64,000 bases of DNA from Flectobacillus major DSM 103 (GTDB lineage Bacteria; Bacteroidota; Bacteroidia; Cytophagales; Spirosomataceae): positions 3,791,812 to 3,855,811 of the forward strand of contig NZ_KE386491.1 in assembly GCF_000427405.1 (NCBI RefSeq), read 5' to 3'. A program made the translations under genes and the position numbers. Below the pieces are notes generated by a model. That model was not told the origin of the DNA. It was given only the letters and a program-made list of their open reading frames with translations, and made no database searches. Positions 54,067-63,764 of this stretch are shown here, one piece after another (position 1 is the first letter of the stretch; each line of letters opens with the position of its first letter).

Positions 54067-55175
54067 TAAAATTCAAGTTTTTCTTCTTGTTCAAAAGCCA
54101 AGCCTTGGGAGGCTCTGTTTCTCAAGTAAAAATCTACCAAAACCAAGGCTGCCATTGCTTCTACAATAGGCACAGCACGAGGCACAACACAAGGGTCGTG
54201 GCGGCCTTTACCCGACACAATAACGGTATCGCCATTGGCATCTATACTTTCTTGGTCTTGCATAATAGTAGCTACAGGCTTGAATGCTGTTCGGAAGTAA
54301 ATATCAGCTCCATTAGCAATTCCTCCCTGAATACCACCTGAATGGTTAGTTTTGGTTTTTATGTGGCCGTTTTCAATATAAAACTCATCGTTGTGTTCCG
54401 AGCCAAACATTTCTACACCCGCAAAACCACTGCCATATTCAAAACCTTTTACAGCATTGATGCTCAACATGGCTTTTCCTAATTCGGCATGGAGTTTGTC
54501 AAATACAGGCTCGCCCAATCCTACAGGAGTACCAGTAATAACACAGTCAACAACCCCACCAATGGAATCACCTTTTTTGCGAGTTTCGTCGATATAATCA
54601 AACATCTGCTGAGCCAATACTGGTTCAGGACAACGTACTGCATTTTCCTCGGCAAGTGCCAAATTGAGGTGTTGATAAGGTTGCTCTAATTTGATTTTAC
54701 CTACCTGCGATACATACGCTTTTATATCTACACCAATATTTTTCAGAATCAATTTGGCTAAAGCACCAGCTGCAACACGTGCCACCGTTTCACGGGCAGA
54801 GCTACGCCCACCGCCACGATAATCACGTACACCATATTTGGCTTGGTAAGTATAATCAGCATGAGAGGGTCTAAACTGCTGAGCAATATGCGAGTAATCC
54901 TTTGAACGCTGGTCGCCGTTCCATACTAACATAGCAATAGGTGTACCTGTAGTTTTACCTTCAAATACGCCCGACATTACCTGAAACTCGTCGGCTTCTC
55001 GTCGTTGTGTAGTAATTCTTGACTGACCAGGCTTTCTGCGGTCCAACTCACTTTGAATAAATTCAGCATCAAAAGGAATTCCTGCTGGGCAGCCATCTAC
55101 TACAACCCCAACTGCCAACCCGTGGGACTCACCAAACGTACTGATTTTGAATAATTTGCCGTATGTACTGCTCAT
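54066..55175 (-). CDS. aroC: chorismate synthase
   Basis: 369 residues. Signature segments [55 protein letters not shown] and [22 protein letters not shown]-dependent conversion of EPSP to chorismate, last step of the shikimate pathway. Coupled with tadA. Confidence 0.97.
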   Translation of the reverse strand: MSSTYGKLFKISTFGESHGLAVGVVVDGCPAGIPFDAEFIQSELDRRKPGQSRITTQRREADEFQVMSGVFEGKTTGTPIAMLVWNGDQRSKDYSHIAQQFRPSHADYTYQAKYGVRDYRGGGRSSARETVARVAAGALAKLILKNIGVDIKAYVSQVGKIKLEQPYQHLNLALAEENAVRCPEPVLAQQMFDYIDETRKKGDSIGGVVDCVITGTPVGLGEPVFDKLHAELGKAMLSINAVKGFEYGSGFAGVEMFGSEHNDEFYIENGHIKTKTNHSGGIQGGIANGADIYFRTAFKPVATIMQDQESIDANGDTVIVSGKGRHDPCVVPRAVPIVEAMAALVLVDFYLRNRASQGLAFEQEEKLEF

Positions 55176-55243
55176 TTTTTGGATGATTGGGTATCATTTT
55201 GTCTATACAATAGGCAAGAATATACCCCTGTTTACGCATTATA

Positions 55244-56701
55244 TTATAATCTTTTTTTCTTATTCGGTAAAAAAATATAGACCATTCCTATCAGCATAAT
55301 AATGATAAAAATGTTAGCCTCATTTTTTAGTAATTTAATAATATTACTGGCTTCTTCATTGGTATTGAGCTGATCGAGGCCATCGTAAATAGAGGCACTT
55401 TCGCCTGTTGGAGTATCTACGGTATTGATAGTTTTACCACTCGAATGAATCTCTACTTTGGGTCGAAGGGTATCGTATCGGCCTTTTTGAGGATTAAAAT
55501 AAATCCAACTAAAGTACTTTGACATTGCAAAGTTACCAGCCTGTTTGGGAATTATATGAAAAGTAAATGATTTTGTACCAATTATTTTGTTGCCTTGAGG
55601 CGAAATAGTTGAATTAATATCGGGCTGAAAGAAGTCGAATGTACTGTCATTTTTTACTGTAGGCAACTTTACTTCTGAAATATTGCCATCGCCCGAAATC
55701 TGGATTTGGTAGTCGATTGACTTTCCTGTTGCGATATTGGTGGTATTAACGGTTTCTTTTAGGGTAAATACACCTACCGATATTTGTTGTTTGAGTGGGT
55801 GTGGCGGTAAGTCTTTAGGTTTTATCACAAAAGGCTTGGTACTAAACGACACGTATGATTGCTTTTTGCCCTCTTCTTTGCTATTGGCATCTTTGAGAAG
55901 GCGTAAGTTTACCGATGGGATTACGATTTCTTTGTTGTTGAGTGGATAAAAAGTAGCTTGATAAAACTTGTACTGCATATAATTTTTGCCATTAATCTTA
56001 ATAGATTCTCCTTGGGTTTCGGTCAGGCCAAAGCTTTCTTCCCAGCAGCTTTCAGGTTTGATTTTTTTGATAATAGCAGGAATTTGAGTAGTATTTTGGT
56101 CAAACTGAATATCGGCAGTATTACTTTCTGCTACATAAAATGCCAAAGTCAGTGTAAAACCTTCCCCCACAAAAGGATTAAGCTTGTTGGTATTGAGCGA
56201 AAGGAAAGCATTCTCTTTTACATTGACCAAATCTTTTTGATTGCCTTCTATAAAATCAGTAAAATCTTCGCTGGTAGTTTCGGTTTCTTCGGCCAAAGGG
56301 TTATCGAGAGGTTTGGTTACAATCACCAAACAACCTTCACTTTTAACCTCAGTATTATTGACGAGCAGCTTGAAGGGTTTTATTTTTAGTGTGCCTTCTT
56401 TTTTGGGCAAATAATTTTGTGAAATACTGTAAGTAACAATAGGCTGCCCAGCCACCAACGACCTAGCTATGGCTTTGGTAAACCCACGCTTACTAAAATC
56501 TGGAAATTCGGGGAATCTACACTCGGGAATAGGCTGTTCGGGCGTTGTTTTGATTACCACAGTCACTACAAAAGGCATATCGCTCGTAATATTTTTTTCG
56601 CCAAGCGTAACTACAGGCGTGTTGTCTTGGGCTATCCCGATATAGCTAATTAAAAAACAAAATAATATTGAAATAGTAATATAATTTTTCGTAAATTTCA
56701 C
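55244..56701 (-). CDS. BatD-like exported protein
   Basis: 485 residues. Signal peptide (1-24), three Ig-like beta domains, a C-terminal transmembrane helix (about 457-476) and a basic NKKKRL tail. Sequence features such as DMPFVVTVVI, FTLTLAFYVAES and TGKSIDYQIQISGDGNI match BatD of Bacteroides aerotolerance operons. The BatA/B/C/E genes are not next to it here, so it may be a stand-alone paralogue. Confidence 0.85.
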   Translation of the reverse strand: MKFTKNYITISILFCFLISYIGIAQDNTPVVTLGEKNITSDMPFVVTVVIKTTPEQPIPECRFPEFPDFSKRGFTKAIARSLVAGQPIVTYSISQNYLPKKEGTLKIKPFKLLVNNTEVKSEGCLVIVTKPLDNPLAEETETTSEDFTDFIEGNQKDLVNVKENAFLSLNTNKLNPFVGEGFTLTLAFYVAESNTADIQFDQNTTQIPAIIKKIKPESCWEESFGLTETQGESIKINGKNYMQYKFYQATFYPLNNKEIVIPSVNLRLLKDANSKEEGKKQSYVSFSTKPFVIKPKDLPPHPLKQQISVGVFTLKETVNTTNIATGKSIDYQIQISGDGNISEVKLPTVKNDSTFDFFQPDINSTISPQGNKIIGTKSFTFHIIPKQAGNFAMSKYFSWIYFNPQKGRYDTLRPKVEIHSSGKTINTVDTPTGESASIYDGLDQLNTNEEASNIIKLLKNEANIFIIIMLIGMVYIFLPNKKKRL

Positions 56702-56944
56702 CGTTTTTCGTCAAAGGGTACTATTTCCCTAGTTTATGAAACCATTATTTAATTGAAAATTCAACAGTGCTATTACCATGTATAGCCACTTGTTTTTGAT
56801 AATGAAGAAAGAACTAGTCTAAAATATATGGCAATTTTTTAGCAAGATACAACCTTTTTATGTCAGGATATTTAGTTTAACCCAAATTACACTTTTACAA
56901 TTCAACTTTTTCATTAAACCAAATTTTCAAATCTCTAAAAAACT

Positions 56945-57163
56945 ATGACAACGTTAGATTACGTCAAAATGATTCTTGATAAAGTTAGTTTTGATGCCAA
57001 GTTATTTGAAAAAGAGCTTAGAAAAGCTATCAAAAACATCGCTATTGAAGAAGTAAAATCTCTTAAAGATTGGTGTTTTGAACAGTATGGGAAAACTTAT
57101 GAGCGATTAATAACACGATGTTTTAACCGATTCCGAAAGAAAACCCAATTGATTACAGCCTAA
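56945..57163 (+). CDS. 72-residue hypothetical protein
   Basis: 72 residues, all helical by inspection: an N-terminal DYVKMILDKVSF, a charged FEKELRKAIKN helix, and a basic ERLITRCFNRFRKK tail. No family recognised. It has its own terminator at 57201-57249, which argues for a real single-gene unit. Confidence 0.7.
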   Translation: MTTLDYVKMILDKVSFDAKLFEKELRKAIKNIAIEEVKSLKDWCFEQYGKTYERLITRCFNRFRKKTQLITA

Positions 57164-57200
57164 ATTTTTGTTACAAAATCCCTTACCTTGTTTTATAGCG

Positions 57201-57249
57201 TACATTTTCACCAAGATATTCTTACAATACTTGGTGAAAATGTATTTTT
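57201..57249 (+). terminator. terminator of the 72-residue gene
   Basis: Perfect 15-bp arms TACATTTTCACCAAG (57201-57215) and CTTGGTGAAAATGTA (57230-57244), followed by TTTTTG. Confidence 0.85.
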
Positions 57250-57563
57250 GTCTTCTTCTTCGGCTACATTAGTCATTAGCTCACCAAAATCCTGAATACT
57301 TCTGTAAAATACTCATTAACAAAAAGTTATGTGAAAACTATTTTTACAGTTCAGTCGTTGTATTATTAGGATTTATCATTAATTTGCAAATACGTAAAAA
57401 GCACCTTTAACACAATCTAATCACAACCATTGGCCTATAATCACGGCTAATTTTATAATCTAGTACAATGAATCAATTACATATATCAGGTCGTTTAGTA
57501 AGGTAACTTGGCAAAAACCTCCGACTGATGACCGATTATTTCACCAACAAAATTTTTATAATT
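57250..57563. other. gene-free region before the HNH gene
   Basis: About 310 bp. A near-consensus promoter (TTG at 57358-57360, TTAATTTG at 57379-57386, 18-bp spacer) is the only signal seen, 178 bp upstream of the HNH start. Confidence 0.45.
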
Positions 57564-58085
57564 ATGGGTCGGAAAGTCTTAGTATTGAATCAAGATTATA
57601 GTGCATTGGCAGTTTGTTCTATTCCAAAAGCATTTTTACTCGTATATCTCAAAAAGGCAGACCTTGTTGCCGAATCCGAAACTGAGCAGCTTCGTACTGT
57701 GTCTCAGTCGTTCCCTATGCCATCTGTTATTCGTCTCCATAGGTATGTTTATATGCCATTTAAGGGCGTAATTCTTTCTCGCCAGAATATCTTTAGACGC
57801 GACCACGGTGAATGCCAATATTGTGGTTCTAAAGAAGACCTAACCCTCGACCACGTACAGCCTAAGTCACGAGGAGGACGTACTTCGTGGGACAATCTTA
57901 TCACAGCCTGTAAGCGTTGTAATTCAAAGAAAGGAGACCTAACACCTGAAGAAGCAGGTATGATACTAAGAAGCAAACCTTACAAACCCTCTTTTGTGAT
58001 GTTTTTACGGGATTTTGGTGGTGCTATGGAAGCCAGTTGGATACCCTTTTTGGGCAAAAAAGAAAAAAGAGCTTGGGCAGATTAA
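57564..58085 (+). CDS. HNH endonuclease
   Basis: 173 residues from the ATG at 57564 (an earlier in-frame ATG at 57528 adds a non-conserved leader). The family start MGRKVLVLNQDYSAL is present. The HNH domain has CxxC (CQYCGS) and LDHVQPKSRGGRTSWDNLITACKRCNSKKGD, with both zinc-binding Cys pairs and the catalytic His. Widespread, probably chromosomal housekeeping-type HNH of unknown role; not linked to a restriction methylase. Confidence 0.92.
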   Translation: MGRKVLVLNQDYSALAVCSIPKAFLLVYLKKADLVAESETEQLRTVSQSFPMPSVIRLHRYVYMPFKGVILSRQNIFRRDHGECQYCGSKEDLTLDHVQPKSRGGRTSWDNLITACKRCNSKKGDLTPEEAGMILRSKPYKPSFVMFLRDFGGAMEASWIPFLGKKEKRAWAD

Positions 58086-58140
58086 GTATCTAATCTATTA
58101 GAACTTATTGCTTGAGATAGATTACTAGGGTTCAAACAAA

Positions 58141-58184
58141 AAAATCGTCATACTAAACAACCTCTTGTTTAGTATGACGATTTT
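58141..58184. terminator. terminator between convergent genes
   Basis: Perfect 18-bp arms (58141-58158 and 58167-58184, core ATCGTCATACTAAAC) with an 8-nt loop. Confidence 0.88.
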
Positions 58185-58199
58185 GACATATAACACGTT

Positions 58200-58712
58200 T
58201 TATTTTTTCTTATACAAAGGTACAGTACTACAAGGTTCACCAAACATCAATGACTTGACATAGGGCTGTAACAAACGAGTAATTTCGACATAGGCTACTG
58301 TAGGTACAGGAACTTTTGAGCAGCCTTTAATCACTACACGTGCATCTAAATAATCATGAGGATTGATCTTGGCAATGGCATCGTAATATAGTTTTTCTTC
58401 GAGCTGTTGCAGGTTACCAAATACCACCAAATTAGCCACAGGTTGTAATTTTAGGGTCAAAAGCATATAAGCCCAAGTGGGTACAATAGCATCTTCCGAG
58501 CAGACAATCGCTACATTTTTGCCTGCATATACCGACCAGTCATGACTTTTAAGGAACTCGCGAAAGTCTTTTTCCTTCAAAATCATTCCCATAAAGAGGT
58601 TATCTTTAATATCATAAACCACCCTTTCTCCCTGATGGTAGTAATCTTCTAAATTGAGAGTTACAAGCCCACTATTGGCTACTTTATTGATAATTATATC
58701 CTCGGTTTCCAT
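58200..58712 (-). CDS. DUF2480 family protein
   Basis: 170 residues. It matches the Bacteroidetes-specific DUF2480 pattern: IINKVANSGLVTLNLEDYY at the start, GMILKEKDFREFLKSHDWS, then VCSEDAIVPTWAYMLL, and VVIKGCSKVPVPTVAYVEITRLLQPYVKSLMFGEPCSTVPL at the end. Function unknown. It follows tsaB by 3 bp, so the two are likely co-expressed. Confidence 0.88.
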   Translation of the reverse strand: METEDIIINKVANSGLVTLNLEDYYHQGERVVYDIKDNLFMGMILKEKDFREFLKSHDWSVYAGKNVAIVCSEDAIVPTWAYMLLTLKLQPVANLVVFGNLQQLEEKLYYDAIAKINPHDYLDARVVIKGCSKVPVPTVAYVEITRLLQPYVKSLMFGEPCSTVPLYKKK

Positions 58713-58715
58713 ATT

Positions 58716-59399
58716 CTATTTGCTTTTGGGTGTTGTTCCAACAAAATCTTTGAGGTAGAAAGGCTCAAAACTTACAACATTTTCAAAAGCTTGCCGTTGA
58801 TACGCCTGATATGCCAATATTCCTACCGTTTTGGCCGATGGGTAAATCTCAACCGTAGGAAAAATAGCATGCTCATGCGTTATTTTGGCTTTGCATTTTT
58901 GAGCACCATCACCAAAAAATACAACATTCTGAGTAGCTAAAAGTTCCTCAAATGATGTTTCATCAATTATTTTGGCTTCTGTAGTGGTAACTTGCAGCAA
59001 ACTATTGTCCCAAAGCCCACAATAAACTTCCATGCGTCGAGCATCAATCATTGGGCAAAGCAGGTAGTTTGCTGGATAAAAATCCTTCATCTGACTTGCC
59101 ATAGCTTCGAGGGTATTGACCGAAATAAGCGGTTTATCTAATGAAAAAGACAAGCCCTTGGCTGTAGATACACCAATCCGAAGCCCAGTATAAGAGCCTG
59201 GCCCTTTGGCTACAGCAATGGCGTCTAACTGTTGGAGCGAAAAACCTGCATATTTTACCACATTTTCAACCAATGTCGTGAGCATTCCCGAGTGCGATTT
59301 TTCGGTAAATAACTCATTCAAGGCTAAAAGTTTACCATCTTGATGCAATGCCACTGAACATACCTTGGTGGATGTATCGATACTAACAATTAAAGACAT
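58716..59399 (-). CDS. tsaB: tRNA threonylcarbamoyladenosine biosynthesis protein TsaB
   Basis: 227 residues from the ATG at 59399; the frame opens further but MSLIVSIDTSTKVCSVAL is the family start. The ASKHA fold has the IDTST and AKGPGSYTGLRIGVSTAKGLSF motifs. TsaB partners TsaD/TsaE to make t6A37. Not catalytic itself. tsaD and tsaE are elsewhere. Confidence 0.94.
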   Translation of the reverse strand: MSLIVSIDTSTKVCSVALHQDGKLLALNELFTEKSHSGMLTTLVENVVKYAGFSLQQLDAIAVAKGPGSYTGLRIGVSTAKGLSFSLDKPLISVNTLEAMASQMKDFYPANYLLCPMIDARRMEVYCGLWDNSLLQVTTTEAKIIDETSFEELLATQNVVFFGDGAQKCKAKITHEHAIFPTVEIYPSAKTVGILAYQAYQRQAFENVVSFEPFYLKDFVGTTPKSK

Positions 59400-59477
59400 A
59401 AAATAATAATTTAAGAATAGCAACAACAACTCAGTGCCTCATTACTAGCTTACTTACAACAAATAAATAATTAAATA

Positions 59478-59532
59478 AAAAAAGCAAAAGATAAAGCAAG
59501 AGCCAATGCTATAACTTTATCTTTTGCTTTAG
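59478..59532 (-). terminator. terminator between S41 protease and tsaB
   Basis: AAAGCAAAAGATAAAG (59481-59496) and CTTTATCTTTTGCTTT (59515-59530) are perfect 16-bp arms with a T-run on the reverse strand. Confidence 0.85.
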
Positions 59533-59551
59533 GATATAGCCCAGTACAAAA

Positions 59552-61219
59552 TTACTTGCTTCCTTTCAAAATAGCATTGTAACGGTTCATATCTGTAAAC
59601 AATTTTAGAGCTGCCTGAATCTCAGGGTCTTTGGCAAATGACTGTTCACGAGTTCCTTTTTGCAGATAATAATGCACTACAATTTCTTGTTCCAAAGCCA
59701 TTTTGATTTCATCCTTAAACTTCAACATATCGGCCTCTTTATTGTGTGAAAGTTTGGCACGAAGGGATTTCAATTGGTCAGATACGGCATCGTAATAACG
59801 TTCTTTTTTGGCCGATGCTTCAAGTACATTCAGGTCTTTTTCAGCTTGTGTTGTATAGTCAAAAGACTGATTAACAGCCCATTTTATAAAATCTTGATAT
59901 TCGGCATCGCTCAAAGCAAACTCTTTGGCAGGCTTGATACTTGGGTGTTCGTGGTGGTATTTAATAGCATAATCAAACAAAATCAAACGATTAGATAAAG
60001 CCTGAGTAACCATTGCTGGAGTTGGTTTTTCAACTTCTATATCGGGCAGAATTCCCCCTCCGTCAAATACTGTTCGTCCGCTACGAACCGTTTTGAAAGC
60101 CGTAATCAAAGAATCTGGCACTTTGCCGACACTTCCATCAGGATTGCGGTGTCCGTAGTCAATAGCCTGAATACAGCGTCCACTTGGAATATAGTATTTG
60201 GCCGTTGTTACTTTTAGTTTGGTATTGAACGACAAGTCACGCGTGATTTGTACAAGTCCTTTGCCATAGCTACGTTGGCCAACCAGTACACCACGATCGT
60301 AATCCTGAATAACACCTGCTACAATTTCGGCAGCCGAAGCACTTCTCGAATTGGTAAGTACAGTAATCGGAATATCAATATCGACAGCAGGTTTTAGCCC
60401 TGTATAGGTTTTGTTCCATTCTTCAACTTTTCCTTTCGTCGACACTATTTCGGCATCTTTTGGCAAGAAAATATTACAAATATCCACTGCCATATTTAGC
60501 AACCCCCCAGGATTGTCACGCAAATCAATCACCAGTTTTTTCATACCATTCGCTTTCAAATCGGTAAAAGCTTGGCGTACTTCCTTAGAAGCCGTGCTAT
60601 TAAAATCTTTGAGGTCGATATAGCCTACTTCGTCGTTAATCATACCAAAGTAAGTTACATTTTTCATTTTTACGACATCCCTGGCTATGCTAATCTCTTC
60701 GAGTTTATTGCTACCATATCGTTTTACTGTAAGCTTTACAATAGTACCTGTTTGTCCTTTAATAAGCTTGCCAGGGTCTATTCCTTTTTTATTATTAAGT
60801 TCAATTCCATCTACTTTAACGATTTCGTCGCCTATACGCAAGCCCGATTTTTCGGCAGGTGTACCTTCGTCAATTCCCATAACAGTAATACGCCCCGAGC
60901 GGTTACCTGTAACAATTCCAATGCCATTGTATTTGCCAGTGGTCATGGTCATGTAATCCTCGATATCGTCTTCGGCATAGTACACGGTATAGGGGTCAAA
61001 TGACTTTAACATGGCATCAATCGACGTTTTAATGGTTCGATTGGGGTTGATTTCATCGACATAATAGCGGTTGAGTTCTTTGAAAAGCGTAGCGTAAATG
61101 TCTAAATTTTTGGCAATTTCAAAAAACCTTTCACCGGGGTCAGTAAAAGAAGCGAGCGATAACCCCGTTATTACCACAGTGGTAGCCAATAGGGTTCTGT
61201 AAGGTCTTTTCAATTTCAT
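59552..61219 (-). CDS. S41 C-terminal processing peptidase
   Basis: 555 residues. Signal peptide (1-25), an N-terminal helical part, a PDZ domain (~90-170, GIGIVTGNRSGRITVMGI), and the protease with catalytic Ser in RSASAAEIVAGVI and Lys in SYGKGLVQ. The C-terminal ~130 residues are a helical extension typical of Bacteroidetes Ctp paralogues. Periplasmic degradation or processing of C-terminally tagged proteins. Confidence 0.94.
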   Translation of the reverse strand: MKLKRPYRTLLATTVVITGLSLASFTDPGERFFEIAKNLDIYATLFKELNRYYVDEINPNRTIKTSIDAMLKSFDPYTVYYAEDDIEDYMTMTTGKYNGIGIVTGNRSGRITVMGIDEGTPAEKSGLRIGDEIVKVDGIELNNKKGIDPGKLIKGQTGTIVKLTVKRYGSNKLEEISIARDVVKMKNVTYFGMINDEVGYIDLKDFNSTASKEVRQAFTDLKANGMKKLVIDLRDNPGGLLNMAVDICNIFLPKDAEIVSTKGKVEEWNKTYTGLKPAVDIDIPITVLTNSRSASAAEIVAGVIQDYDRGVLVGQRSYGKGLVQITRDLSFNTKLKVTTAKYYIPSGRCIQAIDYGHRNPDGSVGKVPDSLITAFKTVRSGRTVFDGGGILPDIEVEKPTPAMVTQALSNRLILFDYAIKYHHEHPSIKPAKEFALSDAEYQDFIKWAVNQSFDYTTQAEKDLNVLEASAKKERYYDAVSDQLKSLRAKLSHNKEADMLKFKDEIKMALEQEIVVHYYLQKGTREQSFAKDPEIQAALKLFTDMNRYNAILKGSK

Positions 61220-61327
61220 AGGATGATATAATTCAGCTTTTCAAAACAAGAATATAACGAAGTAGTTGTGATTATGTTATGTCGAAATAGTAGCCATCGA
61301 ATAAGCTTTATTTTACACAAAATTTCT

Positions 61328-61711
61328 TTAATTCATTTTGTATAAAATACCTTTCATAGCCTTTTCAATTTTGGCATAATCCTCTATTTTCTTAGCAATA
61401 TACACAAAAGCAATGTATGCAGGTAATGGCTGAGTATTTTTTTGGAGCAATAGCTGTTTGTTGAGGCGATAAGCCTCACGAGTACGGCGTTTTATGAGGT
61501 TGCGGTCAACGGCGTGTTTGAAGTATCGTTTAGAAACCGAAATCAGAATTTGGGGTAATTCGGTACTAGGTGTATCTGTATTTTTTTCAAGGAAAGAAAC
61601 ACGAAAAGGGTAGAGAAAAACCGATTTGGTTTGTTCACTACCCTTGTCAAAGAGGGATTCAATAATTTTCTTGCTAGAAAGTCGCTCAGATTTCTTGAAA
61701 GTTTTTTTCAT
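61328..61711 (-). CDS. rnpA: ribonuclease P protein component
   Basis: 127 residues. It has FKKSERLSSKKIIESLFDKG at the start and the RNR motif DRNLIKRRTREAYRLNKQ that binds P RNA. Processes tRNA 5' ends with the RNA subunit. It lies 88 bp downstream of rpmH, the conserved rpmH-rnpA pair. Confidence 0.95.
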   Translation of the reverse strand: MKKTFKKSERLSSKKIIESLFDKGSEQTKSVFLYPFRVSFLEKNTDTPSTELPQILISVSKRYFKHAVDRNLIKRRTREAYRLNKQLLLQKNTQPLPAYIAFVYIAKKIEDYAKIEKAMKGILYKMN

Positions 61712-61799
61712 TCAAAGTTTCTTTAATTACTTGTTTCTGGAATCGAGTTGAGTAATTGTTAACACGAGACATGAAACACGAAACGCAGAAACTCACAAA

Positions 61800-61955
61800 T
61801 TACTTACCTCTCTTCTCGTCTGAAACTGTCAATTTGTGTCTTCCTCTTGCACGGCGAGCAGCCAATACACGGCGACCATTTGCAGTTGACATTCTATCAC
61901 GGAATCCGTGCTTGTTTTTTCTTTTTCTTACCGATGGTTGAAATGTTCTTTTCAT
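61800..61955 (-). CDS. rpmH: 50S ribosomal protein L34
   Basis: 51 residues on the reverse strand, ATG at 61953-61955, stop at 61800-61802. Conserved sequence begins [20 protein letters not shown] and contains [19 protein letters not shown] with high Arg/Lys content. It precedes rnpA as in most bacteria. Too short for ordinary ORF length cut-offs. Confidence 0.98.
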   Translation of the reverse strand: MKRTFQPSVRKRKNKHGFRDRMSTANGRRVLAARRARGRHKLTVSDEKRGK

Positions 61956-62094
61956 TGCTATTGAAAATTGAAATGTCTTTTACAATATAAACTGACTGAT
62001 TTTCAGAGATATTTTGAAAAATTATCAAAGTTGGTCTGAAGTATCAGTGAAAATTTTCAAAATATAAAAATCTTTTGTCCCAAAAATAGGAGTG

Positions 62095-62125
62095 CAAAGG
62101 TACTTATTTTTTTTAAAATTGCAAA
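62095..62125 (-). promoter_or_regulatory. promoter of rpmH-rnpA
   Basis: On the reverse strand TTTG (62125-62122), 19-bp spacer, TACCTTTG (62102-62095) is a perfect Bacteroidetes consensus. It gives a ~130-nt leader before rpmH. Confidence 0.82.
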
Positions 62126-62227
62126 CTACTTTACCAAAAGATTCTAATTGCTTGCACCTTGATTATGAGTAACTTTGGATTCTTTACGAATAATAGTACC
62201 TTGCATCTTTAGCATTCCCGATAAAAA

Positions 62228-63679
62228 ATGAGATACAAAATTTATGCAGAAAATCCTCAGAGCCATTTCCTAACGATAGAAATGGAGGTTGAAAATATTA
62301 CATCTGACCGTATAAAAATTCAGTTACCTGCTTGGCGGCCTGGGCGTTATGAGCTTCAGAATTTTGCCAAAAATATTCAAACTTTTGAGATTACAGACGA
62401 ACTCAACAGAAAGGTAGACTTCCATAAGGTATCTAAAGACCGCTGGAAAGTGTACACCAAAGGTGCTAGCAAACTAACGGTAAAATTAAGGTATTATGCC
62501 TTTATTCAGCATCCAAGTGGTGTTTTTGCCAATGCTGGAAGTTCATATATCGACGAAAATACTTTATATGTAAATTTTGTCAATTGCTTGCCATACGTAA
62601 ATGGCCGAATGCACGAACCTTGCTCGGTTGAGTTGAATTTGCCCGATACTTATAAAGTAGCTTGTGGCTTACAATATAAAAATAACACTTTATGGGCCGA
62701 TGATTACTATCATTTGGTTGATTCTCCTGTGTTGGCAAGTCCTTATTTACAAAGCCAACAATTTGCCATTAGGGATGTTGATTTTTATGTTTGGTTCTTA
62801 GGAAATTACCAGCCCAACTGGGAAAAAATAGTATTAGATTTTACCAAATTTTCTCAAAAACAAATTGATGTTATGGGCGATTTTCCTGAAAAGGAATACC
62901 ATTTCATCAATTGGATTCTACCTGTGTCTTTTTATCATGGAGTAGAACATCGTAGCTCTACAATGGTTGTTTTGGGGCCTGATACTGAGGGCGATGGCCT
63001 ATATTCCGACCTTTTGGGCGTAAGCTCGCACGAGCTATATCATGCTTGGAATATCTGTAAAATCAGACCTGTAGAAATGTTGCCATACGACTTGACCCGA
63101 GAAAACTATTTTCAGACAGGCTTTGTAGCCGAAGGGGTAACAACCTATCTTGGCGATGTTTTTCTCAAACAATCGGGTGTTTTTTCGTTAGAAGAGTACC
63201 TCAAAGAGTTTGAAACAACCCTCAAACGTCATTTTGAGCAGGATGGCAAATCGTCGATGTCGTTGGTAGAAGCTTCTTTTGATTTATGGTTAGATGGTTA
63301 CGTTGCCTCAATTCCACATCGACGGGTATCCATTTATAATAAAGGGGCAGTAGTCGCTTTTTTATTAGATGGTTACATTCGTCAGGCAACCCAACACCAA
63401 AAGTCGATTCACGATGTGATGCGTTTGATGTGGGAGCGTTTTGGTAAAACAGCTATTGGCTATTCTTTGGCCGATTATCGGACGATAGCCGAAGAGGTAG
63501 CGGGTGGTTCGTTATCAACATATTTTGAAGAATGTATTTTGGGTAATACGCCTCTCGAAACACAGGTACAAGCCCTTTTAAGTTGGTATGGGATAGAGGT
63601 TACTTTTGACGAAGCGTTGAAGGTACAATTGCAGTTGCTCGATGCTCAAAATGAGAATTTGAAAGAATGGTTGGGCTAA
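62228..63679 (+). CDS. M61-family metallopeptidase
   Basis: 483 residues. N-terminal beta-sandwich (1-170, RIKIQLPAWRPGRYELQNFAKNI), then the thermolysin-like catalytic domain with HELYH at H268-H272 and a downstream Glu in GFVAEGVTTYLGDVF as third ligand. M61 enzymes (glycyl aminopeptidase group) usually run to ~600 residues with a C-terminal PDZ domain; this protein stops short of it. No signal peptide, so it appears cytoplasmic. Confidence 0.9.
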   Translation: MRYKIYAENPQSHFLTIEMEVENITSDRIKIQLPAWRPGRYELQNFAKNIQTFEITDELNRKVDFHKVSKDRWKVYTKGASKLTVKLRYYAFIQHPSGVFANAGSSYIDENTLYVNFVNCLPYVNGRMHEPCSVELNLPDTYKVACGLQYKNNTLWADDYYHLVDSPVLASPYLQSQQFAIRDVDFYVWFLGNYQPNWEKIVLDFTKFSQKQIDVMGDFPEKEYHFINWILPVSFYHGVEHRSSTMVVLGPDTEGDGLYSDLLGVSSHELYHAWNICKIRPVEMLPYDLTRENYFQTGFVAEGVTTYLGDVFLKQSGVFSLEEYLKEFETTLKRHFEQDGKSSMSLVEASFDLWLDGYVASIPHRRVSIYNKGAVVAFLLDGYIRQATQHQKSIHDVMRLMWERFGKTAIGYSLADYRTIAEEVAGGSLSTYFEECILGNTPLETQVQALLSWYGIEVTFDEALKVQLQLLDAQNENLKEWLG

Positions 63680-63764
63680 AGCCCTGTTGTCGTGTAACTT
63701 TGCAATAACATTGGCTTAGTCATTAGCTTATCTTACGATTCTTATATCATTAGAATATTATCAA

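Noticed and set aside
57564-58085. HNH protein as part of a restriction or defence system
   Set aside because: No methylase, specificity or toxin partner is adjacent, and this HNH type is widespread as a single gene.
59378-59429. Longer start for tsaB at 59429
   Set aside because: The extra residues are Leu-rich and not part of the family; the conserved MSLIVSIDTST start at 59399 is better.
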